Source: Clostridia bacterium
GTDB lineage: Bacteria > Bacillota > Clostridia > Christensenellales > Aristaeellaceae
DNA length: 64,000 bases
Assembly: GCA_017512905.1 (NCBI GenBank)
Contig: JAFWEL010000130.1
Coordinates: forward strand, 124,001-188,000
Direction: 5' to 3'
The position numbers and the translations under genes are program-made. The notes below the pieces were generated by a model. That model worked only from the letters and a program-made list of their open reading frames with translations. It did not search any database and was not told the DNA's origin. Below, piece after piece: positions 1 through 8,513 of the stretch. Position 1 is the stretch's first letter. Every line of letters begins with the position of its first letter.

Positions 1-1934
1 ACGCCAGTCACCACGCCGTCCTCGGAGACCCTGGCGATCTTCTTGTCCGCGCTGGTATAGGTGAGCGTCGTGCGGGCGCCGGGATTCAGCTCCACATTCA
101 GCTGGTGGGGCTGCTTCACGCCGATCTCGACGTTATCCTCGGTAAAATGGATCCACTCCGGGGGCAGGGCGACGGTCACCACCGTCTGGTCCTGCCTGCC
201 ATTCGACGTGGTCACGGTGATCACGGCTTCGCCGGCGGACACGCCCGTCACGAGGCCGGTCTCTGGGTCCACCTCGGCGACGCCGGGGTCGCTGGAGGCA
301 AAGGTCACGGCGGCGGCGGTTCCCTTCGGGAAGCTCCAGGTCAGCGCGGCGGTCTCGCCCACGCCCATCTCCAGCTGCTCGGGCAGCAGCTCCACCGAGC
401 CGGGCGCTTTCAGCACATTGACCTTCAGCTTGCATTTTTGCCCGTTGTAGGTTTTGACGGTGATGGTGGCGCTGCCCCTTTTCACAGCGGTCACCGTGCC
501 GTCGGTCGATACCCTGGCTACCTTTGAATTGCTGGTGGTATAGGCAAAGGTGCTCGCGGAAGCGCCCACATCGGGCTGGAGCTTCACGCTCTGGCCCACG
601 CCGAGGTTCAGCTCCGTGTAGGGCAGGCTGACCTTCTTGGGCGCGGCGAAGACCTGCACGGTGCATTTGGCGCTGACGCCATTGTAGGCCGTCGCCGTCA
701 GCACGGTCTTGCCCTTCTTGAGTCCCTTGAGGTATTTGCCGTCCCAGGAGGCCACCTTGGGGTTCTTCACAGTGTATTCGATCGCGCCGGTGGTCCCGTC
801 GCTCATGAAGGCGGTGGGCGTCAATTCCATGCCGACGCCCAGCCTGATCAGGTCGGTGTTGAAGCTCAGCGACGTGGGCGCTTCGCTGACGTTGATGGTG
901 ACATAGCTCTCTTTTCCGTTGTAGGTGGTGCCGCAGATCTGCGCCTCGCCGACGGACAGGGCCTGGTACAGGCCGGTTTCGCCGTCGACGCTGACCACAT
1001 CCGGGTTCGTGCTGGTAAAGGTGACGGTGCCGGCGGTATCCTTCGGCAGCGTATAGCGCGCCTGGCCCGTTTCGCCGACGCCCAGCACGGGCTTATCGAC
1101 GCTCAGGGTGACCTTGGAGGGCTCCTTCTTCACCTTGACCGGCAGCGTCGCGATCAGGCCGTTGTAGGTCTCGACCTTCAGGCGGGTCTCACCGACGCGG
1201 GACGCCTTGACGGTGGTATTGTTCTTGACCTTGACAACGCTGGAATTTTCGCTCTTGAAGGAATATGTACCCGCGTACTCCTCGCCCGGGGTGCCCAGGG
1301 TGATGTTGAGCCGGTCGTAGGTCTCGCCCTTGCCGAGGGTCAGCTTGTCCGTGCCGAATGAAACCGCCTCGGGAGCCTTTTTGACATAGACGTAGCATTC
1401 GCTGTAGCGGCCCTGGGCATCGACGGCGGTGATGCAGGCGAAGCCCACGGAAACACCGGTCACCCTGCTGCTCTTGTAGACCTTCGCGATGGTGGAATCG
1501 CTGCTGACGTAGGTGTAAGCGCTCTCCCCGGCATCGGGCATCGTGTCATCCAGGTAAAAATAATCCTCAATGCCCAGCGTCAGCGTATTGGCCGCCAGAA
1601 CGGGGCCATCGGGATCGATATGGGGCGTCGATTCGTTAAAGTAGACTTCCGTTTCCTCAGACGCATCGACCGTGTCCTCCGATTCCGGGGCATCCTGGTC
1701 CCCGGCTCCCGAGAAGTCCTCATCAGGCATCACAAGATCGAGATCCAATTCATCCCCGATCTGTGCTTCTCCGGCGATATCCCCGGAGAGGTCCACCGAC
1801 AGGTCCGCGTCCGTCGTCATGCCTTCGATCTGTACCTCGATCCCATCGGCCACCGGCTCATTTTCGGTATAGCCGATCCCCGGCAGCATCGTCACCACCA
1901 GGCACAGCGTCAACAACAGTGCCAGCTTTTTCAT
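1..1934 (-). CDS. Secreted bacterial Ig-like (Big_2) repeat protein, 3' end outside window
   Basis: The reading frame is open from the ATG at 1932-1934 to the window edge (644 codons, no stop seen), so the C-terminus is missing. It starts with MKKLALLLTLCLV, a classic signal peptide of about 22 residues, preceded by a GAAAGGG ribosome binding site. An acidic Asp/Glu-rich linker follows, then about seven units of roughly 80 residues. Each unit opens with a strand ending in LGVG- or LGKG-like turns and later contains the 'Y.s.n..vA.V...G.vtgv..G.a.Itv..ynG' pattern of Big_2 domains. Such proteins are exported surface adhesins or cell-wall-associated scaffolds. The export and Ig-like fold are well supported; the ligand is unknown. 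It lies 33 nt downstream of the exonuclease gene on the same strand and may share its transcript. Confidence 0.85.
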   Translation of the reverse strand, partial: MKKLALLLTLCLVVTMLPGIGYTENEPVADGIEVQIEGMTTDADLSVDLSGDIAGEAQIGDELDLDLVMPDEDFSGAGDQDAPESEDTVDASEETEVYFNESTPHIDPDGPVLAANTLTLGIEDYFYLDDTMPDAGESAYTYVSSDSTIAKVYKSSRVTGVSVGFACITAVDAQGRYSECYVYVKKAPEAVSFGTDKLTLGKGETYDRLNITLGTPGEEYAGTYSFKSENSSVVKVKNNTTVKASRVGETRLKVETYNGLIATLPVKVKKEPSKVTLSVDKPVLGVGETGQARYTLPKDTAGTVTFTSTNPDVVSVDGETGLYQALSVGEAQICGTTYNGKESYVTINVSEAPTSLSFNTDLIRLGVGMELTPTAFMSDGTTGAIEYTVKNPKVASWDGKYLKGLKKGKTVLTATAYNGVSAKCTVQVFAAPKKVSLPYTELNLGVGQSVKLQPDVGASASTFAYTTSNSKVARVSTDGTVTAVKRGSATITVKTYNGQKCKLKVNVLKAPGSVELLPEQLEMGVGETAALTWSFPKGTAAAVTFASSDPGVAEVDPETGLVTGVSAGEAVITVTTSNGRQDQTVVTVALPPEWIHFTEDNVEIGVKQPHQLNVELNPGARTTLTYTSADKKIARVSEDGVVTG

Positions 1935-1967
1935 AACCAAAACCCTTTCTCTTTTCAATGATATGTA

Positions 1968-2576
1968 TTACGCCATTTCCTCGCCCACCAGCATGCACAG
2001 GTAAGCCGCGGCGGCGTCATAGCGGGCGTCGTGGGGATGGTCTCCTCCCTCGCCATACCACTTGTGGCACTTCCCGGCGATGAAATCCTGTGACAGTCCA
2101 AAGTGGTCCGTCAGCTCCGTCAGCTTCGGGGGCTTCATCACCTTCGGGTTCTGCTTCAGGGGGATGTGGGCCTCCTGGGTATAATGCTTCAATGTACAAA
2201 ATATGGGGTAGTTGGGCAGCTTCACGCCGATATGCTCAAACTCCCGGCGCAGGTAGCGGATATCCCCTGCCACATCGTGGCCGATGATCAGCTTGCAATC
2301 GATGAAATCCCGATAGATCTCATCCGCGTAGTCGATGAAGCCCTTGCCGCCGGACAGCTTTCGCAGCTGGTATACGCTGATGCCGTGTACCTGGCGGGCG
2401 TACCGATTGATGGCCTTCGCCGCGAAATAGAAGTTCTTGCCCTTGATTTTCCTGCCTTCGATCACCAGGTAGGAGAGCTGTATGATATGGCTCGGATGCA
2501 TACCGTCCAGCTCGACATCCAGGGCAATGTATTTGTCTGCCTTCTTCTTGAAGAGCTTCTCGAAAAAATTCATCAC
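1968..2576 (-). CDS. DEDDh-type 3'-5' exonuclease (DnaQ/RNase T fold)
   Basis: This 202-residue protein has the exonuclease motifs in order: ALDVELDG near the N-terminus supplies the D-x-E pair (motif I), LIIGHDVAGDIRYL resembles motif II, and HDARYDAAAAYL is a motif III of the HxAxxD (DEDDh) type. The family removes nucleotides from 3' ends of DNA or RNA using two metal ions. A short Lys-rich stretch (LFKKK) precedes the domain and no other domain is visible, so it is a stand-alone nuclease rather than a polymerase subunit. The gene starts 3 nt after the stop of the aminotransferase gene, so the two are co-transcribed. The start is a GTG with GGAG about 10 nt upstream; the next codon is ATG (2573) and is an alternative start. 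The substrate cannot be told from sequence. Confidence 0.8.
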   Translation of the reverse strand: MMNFFEKLFKKKADKYIALDVELDGMHPSHIIQLSYLVIEGRKIKGKNFYFAAKAINRYARQVHGISVYQLRKLSGGKGFIDYADEIYRDFIDCKLIIGHDVAGDIRYLRREFEHIGVKLPNYPIFCTLKHYTQEAHIPLKQNPKVMKPPKLTELTDHFGLSQDFIAGKCHKWYGEGGDHPHDARYDAAAAYLCMLVGEEMA

Positions 2577-2579
2577 AGT

Positions 2580-3761
2580 TTATCGACTCCGTACCGCTTT
2601 GCTTATGTTGTCAAGGGTCTTTTCCACATTGACCCGGGGTGTGGCCAGGTTCATCCTGAACCAGCCCCTGCCCTCTTCACCGAAGAACAGGCCGCTGTTC
2701 AGCGCCACGCGCGCCCTGTTCACCAGCAGGTCCTGAACGTCATCGTGGGAAAGGCCGAGTCCGTTAAAATCCAGCCACATCAGATAGGTTCCCTCCTGGG
2801 GCGCGCAGCCGATCATGGGCAGACGTTCCCGAAGGAATGCGATGGCGTAATCCCGATTTTCCTGGATGTATTCGACTACGGCGTCCATCCACTCGTCGCC
2901 ATGGCGATAGGCGGCCGTCTGGGCAATCGAGCCGAAAATGTTCGGCGAGGTGGCATGGGCCCGGGTCAAAGCGTTTGAAATGGCCTCGCGCAGCGCCTTG
3001 TTCGGCGCGATGACGCTGGAATGCCGAAGCCCTGCCAGGTTAAAGGACTTCGTGGCGGAGGTCAGCATCACACAGTTCTCTCCAGCGCCGTCCAGCGACA
3101 GTATGCGCGTCTGCCGATGTCCGTCAAAGGTAAAATCCGCGTGGATTTCATCGCTGACAACGATGACGTTGTGTCGCGCAGTCAGGTCGACCACCCGTTG
3201 CAGCTCCTCCCGGCTCCAGACGCGGCCCACGGGATTGTGGGGGCTGCACAGGATCATCATGCGCACGCCCTGGGAAAGCTTTGCCTCGAGGTCGTCAAAA
3301 TCCATCCGCCAGCCGGCATCGTCATAGATCAGGGGATTCCTGACCAGCCTGCGGTTCAACAGCTTCGCGGTCTGGTAAAAGGGGCCGTAGACCGGCGTCT
3401 GTACCAGTATAGCGTCCTCCGGTGCAGTCAGAGCGTCCGCGCAAAAAAACAGGCTGTCCACCACGCCGGGGCTGTACAGAATCCAGTCGGTCTCCACCTT
3501 CAAACCGTGTCGGCGGTCCAGCCAGGCCGCTTCAGCGGCCTGCTCCCCGGCGCGGTTGTCGGTATAACCGTAGATGCCATGGCGGGCGCGCTCAATCAGC
3601 GCTTCCTGCACCTGGGGCACGGTCCTGAAATCCATGTCCGCTACCCACATGGCCAGTAGGTCTTCCCGGCCGTAGTGCTGACCAAGCCGGTCCCACTTTT
3701 CGCAATGGGTGCCATGCCTGTCGATGGGCGCGTCGAGATAGTCCCGCATCTCCTGGCGCAT
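2580..3761 (-). CDS. MalY/PatB-family PLP-dependent C-S lyase (aminotransferase fold class I)
   Basis: The protein is 393 residues from the chosen ATG, the normal length for MalY/PatB. The N-terminal RHGTHCEKWD and WVADMDF motifs are diagnostic of this family. SPHNPVGR (173-180) and SDEIHADF (about 203-210) are substrate/PLP-binding segments, and the PLP lysine is Lys238 in TSATKSFN. Family members cleave cystathionine or cysteine conjugates to pyruvate, ammonia and a thiol. I chose 3761 rather than the upstream in-frame ATGs at 3869 and 3776 because GGGGG lies about 8 nt before it and the protein then aligns end to end with the family. A strong promoter lies upstream (3804-3832). Cystathionine beta-lyase activity is likely but a more specialised C-S lyase role is possible. 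Confidence 0.88.
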   Translation of the reverse strand: MRQEMRDYLDAPIDRHGTHCEKWDRLGQHYGREDLLAMWVADMDFRTVPQVQEALIERARHGIYGYTDNRAGEQAAEAAWLDRRHGLKVETDWILYSPGVVDSLFFCADALTAPEDAILVQTPVYGPFYQTAKLLNRRLVRNPLIYDDAGWRMDFDDLEAKLSQGVRMMILCSPHNPVGRVWSREELQRVVDLTARHNVIVVSDEIHADFTFDGHRQTRILSLDGAGENCVMLTSATKSFNLAGLRHSSVIAPNKALREAISNALTRAHATSPNIFGSIAQTAAYRHGDEWMDAVVEYIQENRDYAIAFLRERLPMIGCAPQEGTYLMWLDFNGLGLSHDDVQDLLVNRARVALNSGLFFGEEGRGWFRMNLATPRVNVEKTLDNISKAVRSR

Positions 3762-3803
3762 GCTATATACCCCCATGAATTGTCCAAATATTATTACATT
3801 TTC

Positions 3804-3832
3804 ATTATACGCCCTGTAGAATGAATATTCAA
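3804..3832 (-). promoter_or_regulatory. Sigma-A-type promoter of the C-S lyase/exonuclease operon
   Basis: On the minus strand TTGAAT (3827-3832), a 17-nt spacer and a perfect TATAAT (3804-3809) precede the C-S lyase gene by about 45 nt. Confidence 0.75.
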
Positions 3833-3932
3833 GGCTGTCCATGAAAAATAATGAAATTGGCGCTTCCAATTGTTGCCTGGACGCGCGCAGTTTATATTCA
3901 GTTGATATAAATATACTATGATTTGTCTACAG

Positions 3933-4054
3933 GGCAGGTCGCGCTTCCGATTGCATCTGATCTCCCTCAAATCTCTCCCCCCATAAAATCGGAAACGGTG
4001 ACGCGCTTCCCCCATCGCGCGCCATCGGGAAGCGCGACCTGCCTCTCTTTTTAT
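3933..4054 (+). promoter_or_regulatory. Structured leader with two mutually exclusive hairpins and a T-tract, upstream of the lipid kinase
   Basis: A perfect 16-bp inverted repeat joins 3933-3948 to 4028-4043. The right arm is also the partner of a second, closer segment: CGCGCTTCCC (4002-4011) pairs with 4027-4036. The two helices therefore cannot form together. The shared right arm is followed by CTCTCTTTTTATTT, a transcription-terminator-like T-run. AT-rich sequence just upstream (3900-3922) could hold a promoter. This is the layout of an attenuator or riboswitch expression platform, but I do not recognise the class. The alternative is a small stand-alone RNA of about 120 nt. Confidence 0.5.
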
Positions 4055-4091
4055 TTGGAAGAATTCCCTGGGACGGGAGGCAGTCGGCCGC

Positions 4092-4970
4092 ATGTTTCAC
4101 ATCATCATCAATCCCACTGCCGGTAGCGGAAGGTCTGCGCGGTACCGTCGAATGATCGAAGATCGTCTACGGAATGAAGGCATCTCCCATCGGTTCCACG
4201 AAACCCGGTACCCCGGAGATGGCATACGGCTTGCCCGTCAAATGACCACATCGGATAAACAGGATGGTTTTGACATCGTCGCTATGGGCGGCGACGGCAC
4301 GCTGCACGAGGTGCTCAACGGCATTGCGGACCCATCGAAGGTCCGTCTGGGCATCATCCCCTGCGGCAGCGGCAACGATTTTGCCGCCGTCGCCGGCATT
4401 CCCATCACTGCGGAAGGGGCTCTGGACGTGCTGCTGGGCTGTGAAGCCCGATTCACCGACTATCTGGAGTGCGGCGGCGTCCGGGGCATCAACGCCATCG
4501 GCACGGGCATTGACGTGGAAATCCTGCGGCGCTACAGCCGCATGAAGCTCCTGAAGGGTTCTCCTGCCTATCTGGCGTCCCTGCTGCTGACGCTGTTCAG
4601 CTACCGGGCAAAGCAGTTCAGCGAGCGGGAGGCGGGAGAAAGCCGATCCCACAGCGCCCTGATTGCCTGCGCCGGCAACGGACGGCGCATTGGCGGGGGC
4701 ATACCGGTCTGCCCGGAAGCCGTCATCGACGACGGCCTGATGGATATCGTCATTGTGGATGATGTGCCCCGTCGGAGCATTCCGGGCGGTCTGGTCAAAC
4801 TGTTGAAGGGACAGATTCTCAAACTGCCCGGCACCACCTGTCGCCGGAATTCCCGATTGCACCTGGAGAGCGAAGGGCCGATGCCCGTTCAGATCGACGG
4901 TGAAATCTACGAGGACCTACCCTTCGACGTTCGGGTGATTTCCGGAGCGCTTCGGGTGTACAGGCCGTAA
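4092..4970 (+). CDS. Diacylglycerol kinase-family lipid kinase (DgkB/YegS/BmrU-like)
   Basis: The 292-residue protein has the hallmarks of the DAGK catalytic family: an N-terminal IINPTAGSG phosphate-binding segment, GGDGT at 66-70 followed by HEVLNG (nucleotide binding), and IPCGSGNDFA. Length is normal for soluble bacterial lipid kinases such as DgkB, which phosphorylate diacylglycerol for phosphatidylglycerol recycling at the membrane. The true substrate could be another lipid or a sphingoid base. The gene is monocistronic: it sits behind the structured leader at 3933-4054 and is closed by the bidirectional terminator at 4973-5006. A GGGAGG ribosome binding site about 13 nt upstream supports the ATG. 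Confidence 0.88.
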   Translation: MFHIIINPTAGSGRSARYRRMIEDRLRNEGISHRFHETRYPGDGIRLARQMTTSDKQDGFDIVAMGGDGTLHEVLNGIADPSKVRLGIIPCGSGNDFAAVAGIPITAEGALDVLLGCEARFTDYLECGGVRGINAIGTGIDVEILRRYSRMKLLKGSPAYLASLLLTLFSYRAKQFSEREAGESRSHSALIACAGNGRRIGGGIPVCPEAVIDDGLMDIVIVDDVPRRSIPGGLVKLLKGQILKLPGTTCRRNSRLHLESEGPMPVQIDGEIYEDLPFDVRVISGALRVYRP

Positions 4971-4972
4971 TG

Positions 4973-5006
4973 CAAATAAACAGACCGGATTCGGTCTGTT
5001 TATTTG
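4973..5006. terminator. Bidirectional intrinsic terminator between convergent genes
   Basis: A perfect 15-bp stem (4973-4987 with 4992-5006) and a GATT loop, with T-rich outer arms on both strands. It serves the lipid kinase (plus) and overlaps the stop codon of the CPBP-like gene (minus). Confidence 0.9.
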
Positions 5007-5917
5007 TGCTTCAGGCTCACCGCGATGATCATTCCCGCCAGCAGCAGCGTCGTCCATAGCCCATGCATTATACCGGCGTCGCCTCCTGTGAGCAGCGCCT
5101 CGGAGACGCCGTAAAACCGGTAAACTGAGGCTTCGCCACCGCCAAAGCCCAGCAGGAATACGGTCGCCACGCTCCAGCCCCAGCGAAAACCGACGGCGGT
5201 CCACAAGCCATATCCGGCGTACAGGGCACAGACCACCCAGCCCAACAGCAGCGCGTTTACCGAACCGACGACGCCCGCGGCGGGGCCGCCACCGGTCAGC
5301 CAGAAGACCGCGCTGACCAGCGCCGCCGCCCAAAGGCGGCCCCACCGCCGGCGCAGTCCGTCAAAGAGCACCCGCTTGGTGAATGCCTCCTCCGCGAGCG
5401 TGGAGAACAGGCTGATGACCGCCATGACGGGCAATGTCCATCCCAGTCGCGGCGCGGTCAACGGCCATTCCGGCCGCAGGCTGTCCGGCAACAGGCAAAG
5501 GACGACGACCACGATCGCCGCGAGGACGCCGGTGGACGAACCGCGCCACAGCCCGGCGGAAGGCGCGCCGGTCAGCGCGCCTTCCAGCCCCCACAGCTTT
5601 CTCAGCCGCCCGGCCAGCAGCAGCGTCAGCGCGGCGCAGGCCAATGTGGCCAGGCTTCCGTGCCACACATAGACCGCCCGGGCCCAGGCCGGCGCGCGGC
5701 GAACGTTCGATGGATCGATTCTCCAGACATCAAACAGCGCCGCAAAGGCCCGAATCAGGCCGTAGCGGGTCGCCAGCGCCACCAGGGCATAGCTGAACAG
5801 GCTGGCCGCCAACAGCCAGCCCGTTCGTATGCTGCCGTGCCCAGTGCTCCACAGCCAGACCCCTTTGCGGGGCGCGGAATCTGTCTGCACCTGCGCTTCA
5901 CGCTTGCTCCTGCTCAT
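5000..5917 (-). CDS. CPBP-family intramembrane protein (possible Abi/CaaX-type protease)
   Basis: This 305-residue protein has about eight hydrophobic segments and the motif AEEAFTKRVLFDGL, which fits the conserved EExxxR block of CPBP membrane metalloproteases (here EExxxK followed by R). The second block, normally FxxxH, reads FWLTG, so the usual histidine is not obvious. It may be an inactive or divergent member. The N-terminus (first 20 residues) is basic and polar. It is the last gene of the minus-strand series after sirtuin, glycosylase and pyrimidine phosphorylase, starting 13 nt after the phosphorylase stop. Nothing in the neighbours suggests a bacteriocin immunity role, which is one known function of the family. 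Confidence 0.65.
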   Translation of the reverse strand: MSRSKREAQVQTDSAPRKGVWLWSTGHGSIRTGWLLAASLFSYALVALATRYGLIRAFAALFDVWRIDPSNVRRAPAWARAVYVWHGSLATLACAALTLLLAGRLRKLWGLEGALTGAPSAGLWRGSSTGVLAAIVVVVLCLLPDSLRPEWPLTAPRLGWTLPVMAVISLFSTLAEEAFTKRVLFDGLRRRWGRLWAAALVSAVFWLTGGGPAAGVVGSVNALLLGWVVCALYAGYGLWTAVGFRWGWSVATVFLLGFGGGEASVYRFYGVSEALLTGGDAGIMHGLWTTLLLAGMIIAVSLKHK

Positions 5918-5930
5918 GGTTGAACGACCG

Positions 5931-7241
5931 TCACTCCACCACCGCCTGGATCAGCGGCCTGACTGCGGGCTTTTCATCGCCAATGACGATGGACCGCTTC
6001 AGCAGGTTATAGGCGCCGATGCGATCGGACCGCTCCCCCACATGCAGCGTCGCCAGCAGGTCGCCCTTCTTCACGCCGTCGCCGAGCCGCACGTTCATGA
6101 CGATGCCCACGGACAGGTCCAGCGCGTCCGACTTGCGCTCGCGGCCCGCGCCCAGCAGCTTGGCGGCGTTGCCGATGTCGCTGGTGTGCATCTTCGTCAC
6201 ATAGCCGTCCCTTTCCGCCTTCAGCGTGATCCGATGGGGCGCTTTGGGCAGCAGGCCGGTATCCTCCACCACCCTGCGGTCACCACCCTGGGCTTCGATC
6301 ATGTCCCCGAAGGTCCTCAGGCCCTCGCCGTTTTGGACCTTCTCCTCAAGCATCTTTATGCCCGTGCGAACGTCGGGGGCCGCGCCGGCGTTGCGCAGTA
6401 TGTGGGCGCCGAGGGTCAGCGCCACCTGCTTCAGGTCGCCGCCGGTCCTGCCGGCCAGCACGTCGATGGCCTCCTCCACCTCGAGGGCGTTGCCGATGTA
6501 ATTGCCCAGGGGCTGATCCATGTCGGTGATCAGCGCTGAAAAGCGCTTGCCGCTCAGGCTGCCGATGCGTACCATCATCTCGGCCAGCTGCCGGGATTTC
6601 TCCGGCGTGTCCATGATCGCGCCGTTGCCGGCCTTCACATCCAGCACCACCACGTCGCAGCCCGCCGCCAGTTTCTTGGAGAGGATCGACGACACCACCA
6701 GCGGCAGGCAATCCACGGTGGCGGTCACGTCCCGCAGCGCGTAGAGCACCTTGTCCGCAGGGGCCAGCTCGGCGGTCTGGCCGATGATGGCGCAGCCGAT
6801 ATTGCGCACCTGACGCTTGAAGCCGACGATGTCCTTGGAGACGCTCAAGCCGGGGATGGATTCCAGCTTGTCCAGCGTGCCGCCGGTGAAGCCCAGTCCC
6901 CGTCCGGACATCTTGGCCATCTTCACGCCACAGGCCGCCACCAGGGGCACCAGGATCAGCGAGGTGGTATCCCCCACGCCGCCGGTGGAGTGCTTGTCCG
7001 CCTTGACGCCGGGAATGTCCGACAGATTCAGCGTATCGCCGGATTTCGCCATGGCCAGCGTCAGCGCCAGGGTCTCCCGGTCGGTCATGCCGTTGATGCA
7101 GATGGCCATCAGCAGCGCGGAGGCCTGGTAGTCGGCAAAGCTGCCGTCGACGACGCCGTCCACGAAGGCGCGAATCTCCTTTTCGTTCAGTTCCTCGCCA
7201 AAACGCTTCTTGCGGATGATGTCACAGGGATTCATGCTCAT
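5931..7241 (-). CDS. pdp: Pyrimidine-nucleoside phosphorylase
   Basis: The 436-residue protein matches the thymidine/pyrimidine phosphorylase family over its whole length. The signature SGRGLGFTGGTLDKLESIPG is present, along with KHSTGGVGD near residue 85 (phosphate binding). It cleaves uridine, deoxyuridine or thymidine with phosphate to the base and (deoxy)ribose-1-phosphate in the cytoplasm, feeding pyrimidine salvage. The start overlaps the end of the glycosylase gene by 20 nt, so the genes are translationally coupled. MSMNP offers two nearby ATGs (7241 and 7235); I kept the first. DeoA is the equivalent name in enterobacteria; the Gram-positive enzymes are usually called Pdp. Confidence 0.93.
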   Translation of the reverse strand: MSMNPCDIIRKKRFGEELNEKEIRAFVDGVVDGSFADYQASALLMAICINGMTDRETLALTLAMAKSGDTLNLSDIPGVKADKHSTGGVGDTTSLILVPLVAACGVKMAKMSGRGLGFTGGTLDKLESIPGLSVSKDIVGFKRQVRNIGCAIIGQTAELAPADKVLYALRDVTATVDCLPLVVSSILSKKLAAGCDVVVLDVKAGNGAIMDTPEKSRQLAEMMVRIGSLSGKRFSALITDMDQPLGNYIGNALEVEEAIDVLAGRTGGDLKQVALTLGAHILRNAGAAPDVRTGIKMLEEKVQNGEGLRTFGDMIEAQGGDRRVVEDTGLLPKAPHRITLKAERDGYVTKMHTSDIGNAAKLLGAGRERKSDALDLSVGIVMNVRLGDGVKKGDLLATLHVGERSDRIGAYNLLKRSIVIGDEKPAVRPLIQAVVE

Positions 7242-7725
7242 AGCTCAATGCCTGACGCCAAAGCGCCAGCTTCCTTTCATAGGATAGTGTATAGGCAGGG
7301 CTGGTCGACGGCAATCTCATGCAACGCCGATCCTCGGTCCAGGGCTTGCCCCATTTCAGAAACAGCCGCTGGGCTGTGTCGCCGTTGAACAGTATGCGCG
7401 TTATGCCGGGACATCGCCGGAACAGGCCGTCAAAGTCGTTGGGCGTGGGCTGGTGGATGGCGCTGTCCAGCGAGCCCTGGCGTTCACAGCTCTCCAGCAC
7501 GTCCCACAGGGCGATATCATGCCGGTTCAGCAGCGCGATCTTTCCGGGTACATCCCCGGGAGTGGGCTCACCGTACACCTCGGCCAGTATGCGCCAGAAG
7601 GCGTTGCGGGGATGGGCGTAGTAGAACCCCTGGTTCAGCGATTCCACGCTGGGCATACTGCCCAGGATCAGCACACTCGCGCCGGCCGGCGCTACCGGTT
7701 CAAAGGCTTTGATGCGCTCGGACAT
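7222..7725 (-). CDS. DNA-deoxyinosine (hypoxanthine-DNA) glycosylase, UDG superfamily
   Basis: The 167-residue protein carries LILGSMPSVESLNQGFYYAH near the N-terminus, followed by PRNAFW, the active-site block of hypoxanthine-DNA glycosylases in the uracil-DNA glycosylase superfamily. The C-terminal LPSTSPA is the second conserved loop. The enzyme removes deaminated adenine (inosine) from DNA for base-excision repair. It starts 6 nt downstream of the sirtuin stop and runs into the phosphorylase gene, so DNA repair, NAD-dependent deacetylation and nucleoside salvage are on one transcript here. Assignment to the deoxyinosine type rather than MUG is based on the GSMPS motif and spacing; it could have mixed substrate range. 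Confidence 0.85.
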   Translation of the reverse strand: MSERIKAFEPVAPAGASVLILGSMPSVESLNQGFYYAHPRNAFWRILAEVYGEPTPGDVPGKIALLNRHDIALWDVLESCERQGSLDSAIHQPTPNDFDGLFRRCPGITRILFNGDTAQRLFLKWGKPWTEDRRCMRLPSTSPAYTLSYERKLALWRQALSYEHESL

Positions 7726-7731
7726 CGCCGG

Positions 7732-8442
7732 TCAGGGCAAATCGGCAAATACCTGGCCGATGCGCTCGTGAATGACCAGGTTGGCGCGGCCATCCTGGGG
7801 GGTGCTGGACAGGTTGACCAGCACCAGCCGGTTGCCCCGGTACAGGTCCACCAGGCCCGCCGCGGGATACACGTTCAGCGAAGTGCCGCCGATGATCATC
7901 ATGTCGGCCTGTTCGATGGCCGCGCAGGCGCCGTTCACCACGCCGTTGTCCAGGGATTCCTCATACAGCACCACGTCCGGCTTGATCGTGCCCCCGCATT
8001 CGCACCTGGGCACGCCGGTGGTGTGCATGATGTGATCCAGACCGTAGAATTTGCCGCAGCGCATGCAGTAGTTGCGCAGCACGGAGCCGTGCAGCTCGTA
8101 GACCTTCTTCGAGCCCGCCTTCTGGTGCAGGCCGTCGATGTTCTGGGTGACCACCCCGGTCAGCTTGCCCTCAGATTCCCACTGGGCCAGCTTGGTGTGG
8201 GCCGCGTTGGGCAGGGCGTCAGGAAAGAGCATCTTGTTGCGGTAAAAGCGGAAGAATTCCTCGGGCCTGCGCATAAAGAAGGTGTGGCTGAGGATCGTCT
8301 CCGGTGGATAGTCGTATTGCTGGTTGTAGAGGCCATCCACGCTCCTGAAATCCGGAATACCGCTCTCGGTGGAAACCCCCGCGCCGCCGAAGAACACGAT
8401 GCGCCTGCTCTCCTTGATCCAGCTTGCCAGTGTCTCGTTCAT
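7732..8442 (-). CDS. cobB: NAD-dependent protein deacylase (sirtuin, Sir2 family)
   Basis: The protein has 236 residues from the chosen ATG. The Rossmann and active-site motifs are all present: FFGGAGVSTESGIPDFRS, TQNIDGLHQKAG and ELHGSV with the catalytic His. A zinc site is formed by CMRC and CEC. It removes acyl groups from lysines using NAD+ and releases nicotinamide and O-acyl-ADP-ribose. The start at 8442 is preferred over the in-frame codon at 8502 because GGGGAGGG lies about 8 nt before it and the -35 element of its own promoter overlaps the longer version. It heads the operon with the DNA glycosylase, pdp and the CPBP-like gene. Confidence 0.92.
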   Translation of the reverse strand: MNETLASWIKESRRIVFFGGAGVSTESGIPDFRSVDGLYNQQYDYPPETILSHTFFMRRPEEFFRFYRNKMLFPDALPNAAHTKLAQWESEGKLTGVVTQNIDGLHQKAGSKKVYELHGSVLRNYCMRCGKFYGLDHIMHTTGVPRCECGGTIKPDVVLYEESLDNGVVNGACAAIEQADMMIIGGTSLNVYPAAGLVDLYRGNRLVLVNLSSTPQDGRANLVIHERIGQVFADLP

Positions 8443-8473
8443 CGCTGAACCCTCCCCGTCGTTTTCTGATGTA

Positions 8474-8502
8474 ATTTTACCATTAAAACGCCGTGATGTC
8501 AA
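8474..8502 (-). promoter_or_regulatory. Promoter of the sirtuin operon
   Basis: Minus strand TTGACA (8497-8502), 17-nt spacer, TAAAAT (8474-8479), about 30 nt before the sirtuin start codon. Confidence 0.8.
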
Positions 8503-8513
8503 TTTTCAAAACA

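Noticed and set aside
3794..4093. Minus-strand frame of 99 codons in the lipid-kinase leader
   Set aside because: It runs through the structured leader and the C-S lyase promoter, and has no coding character.
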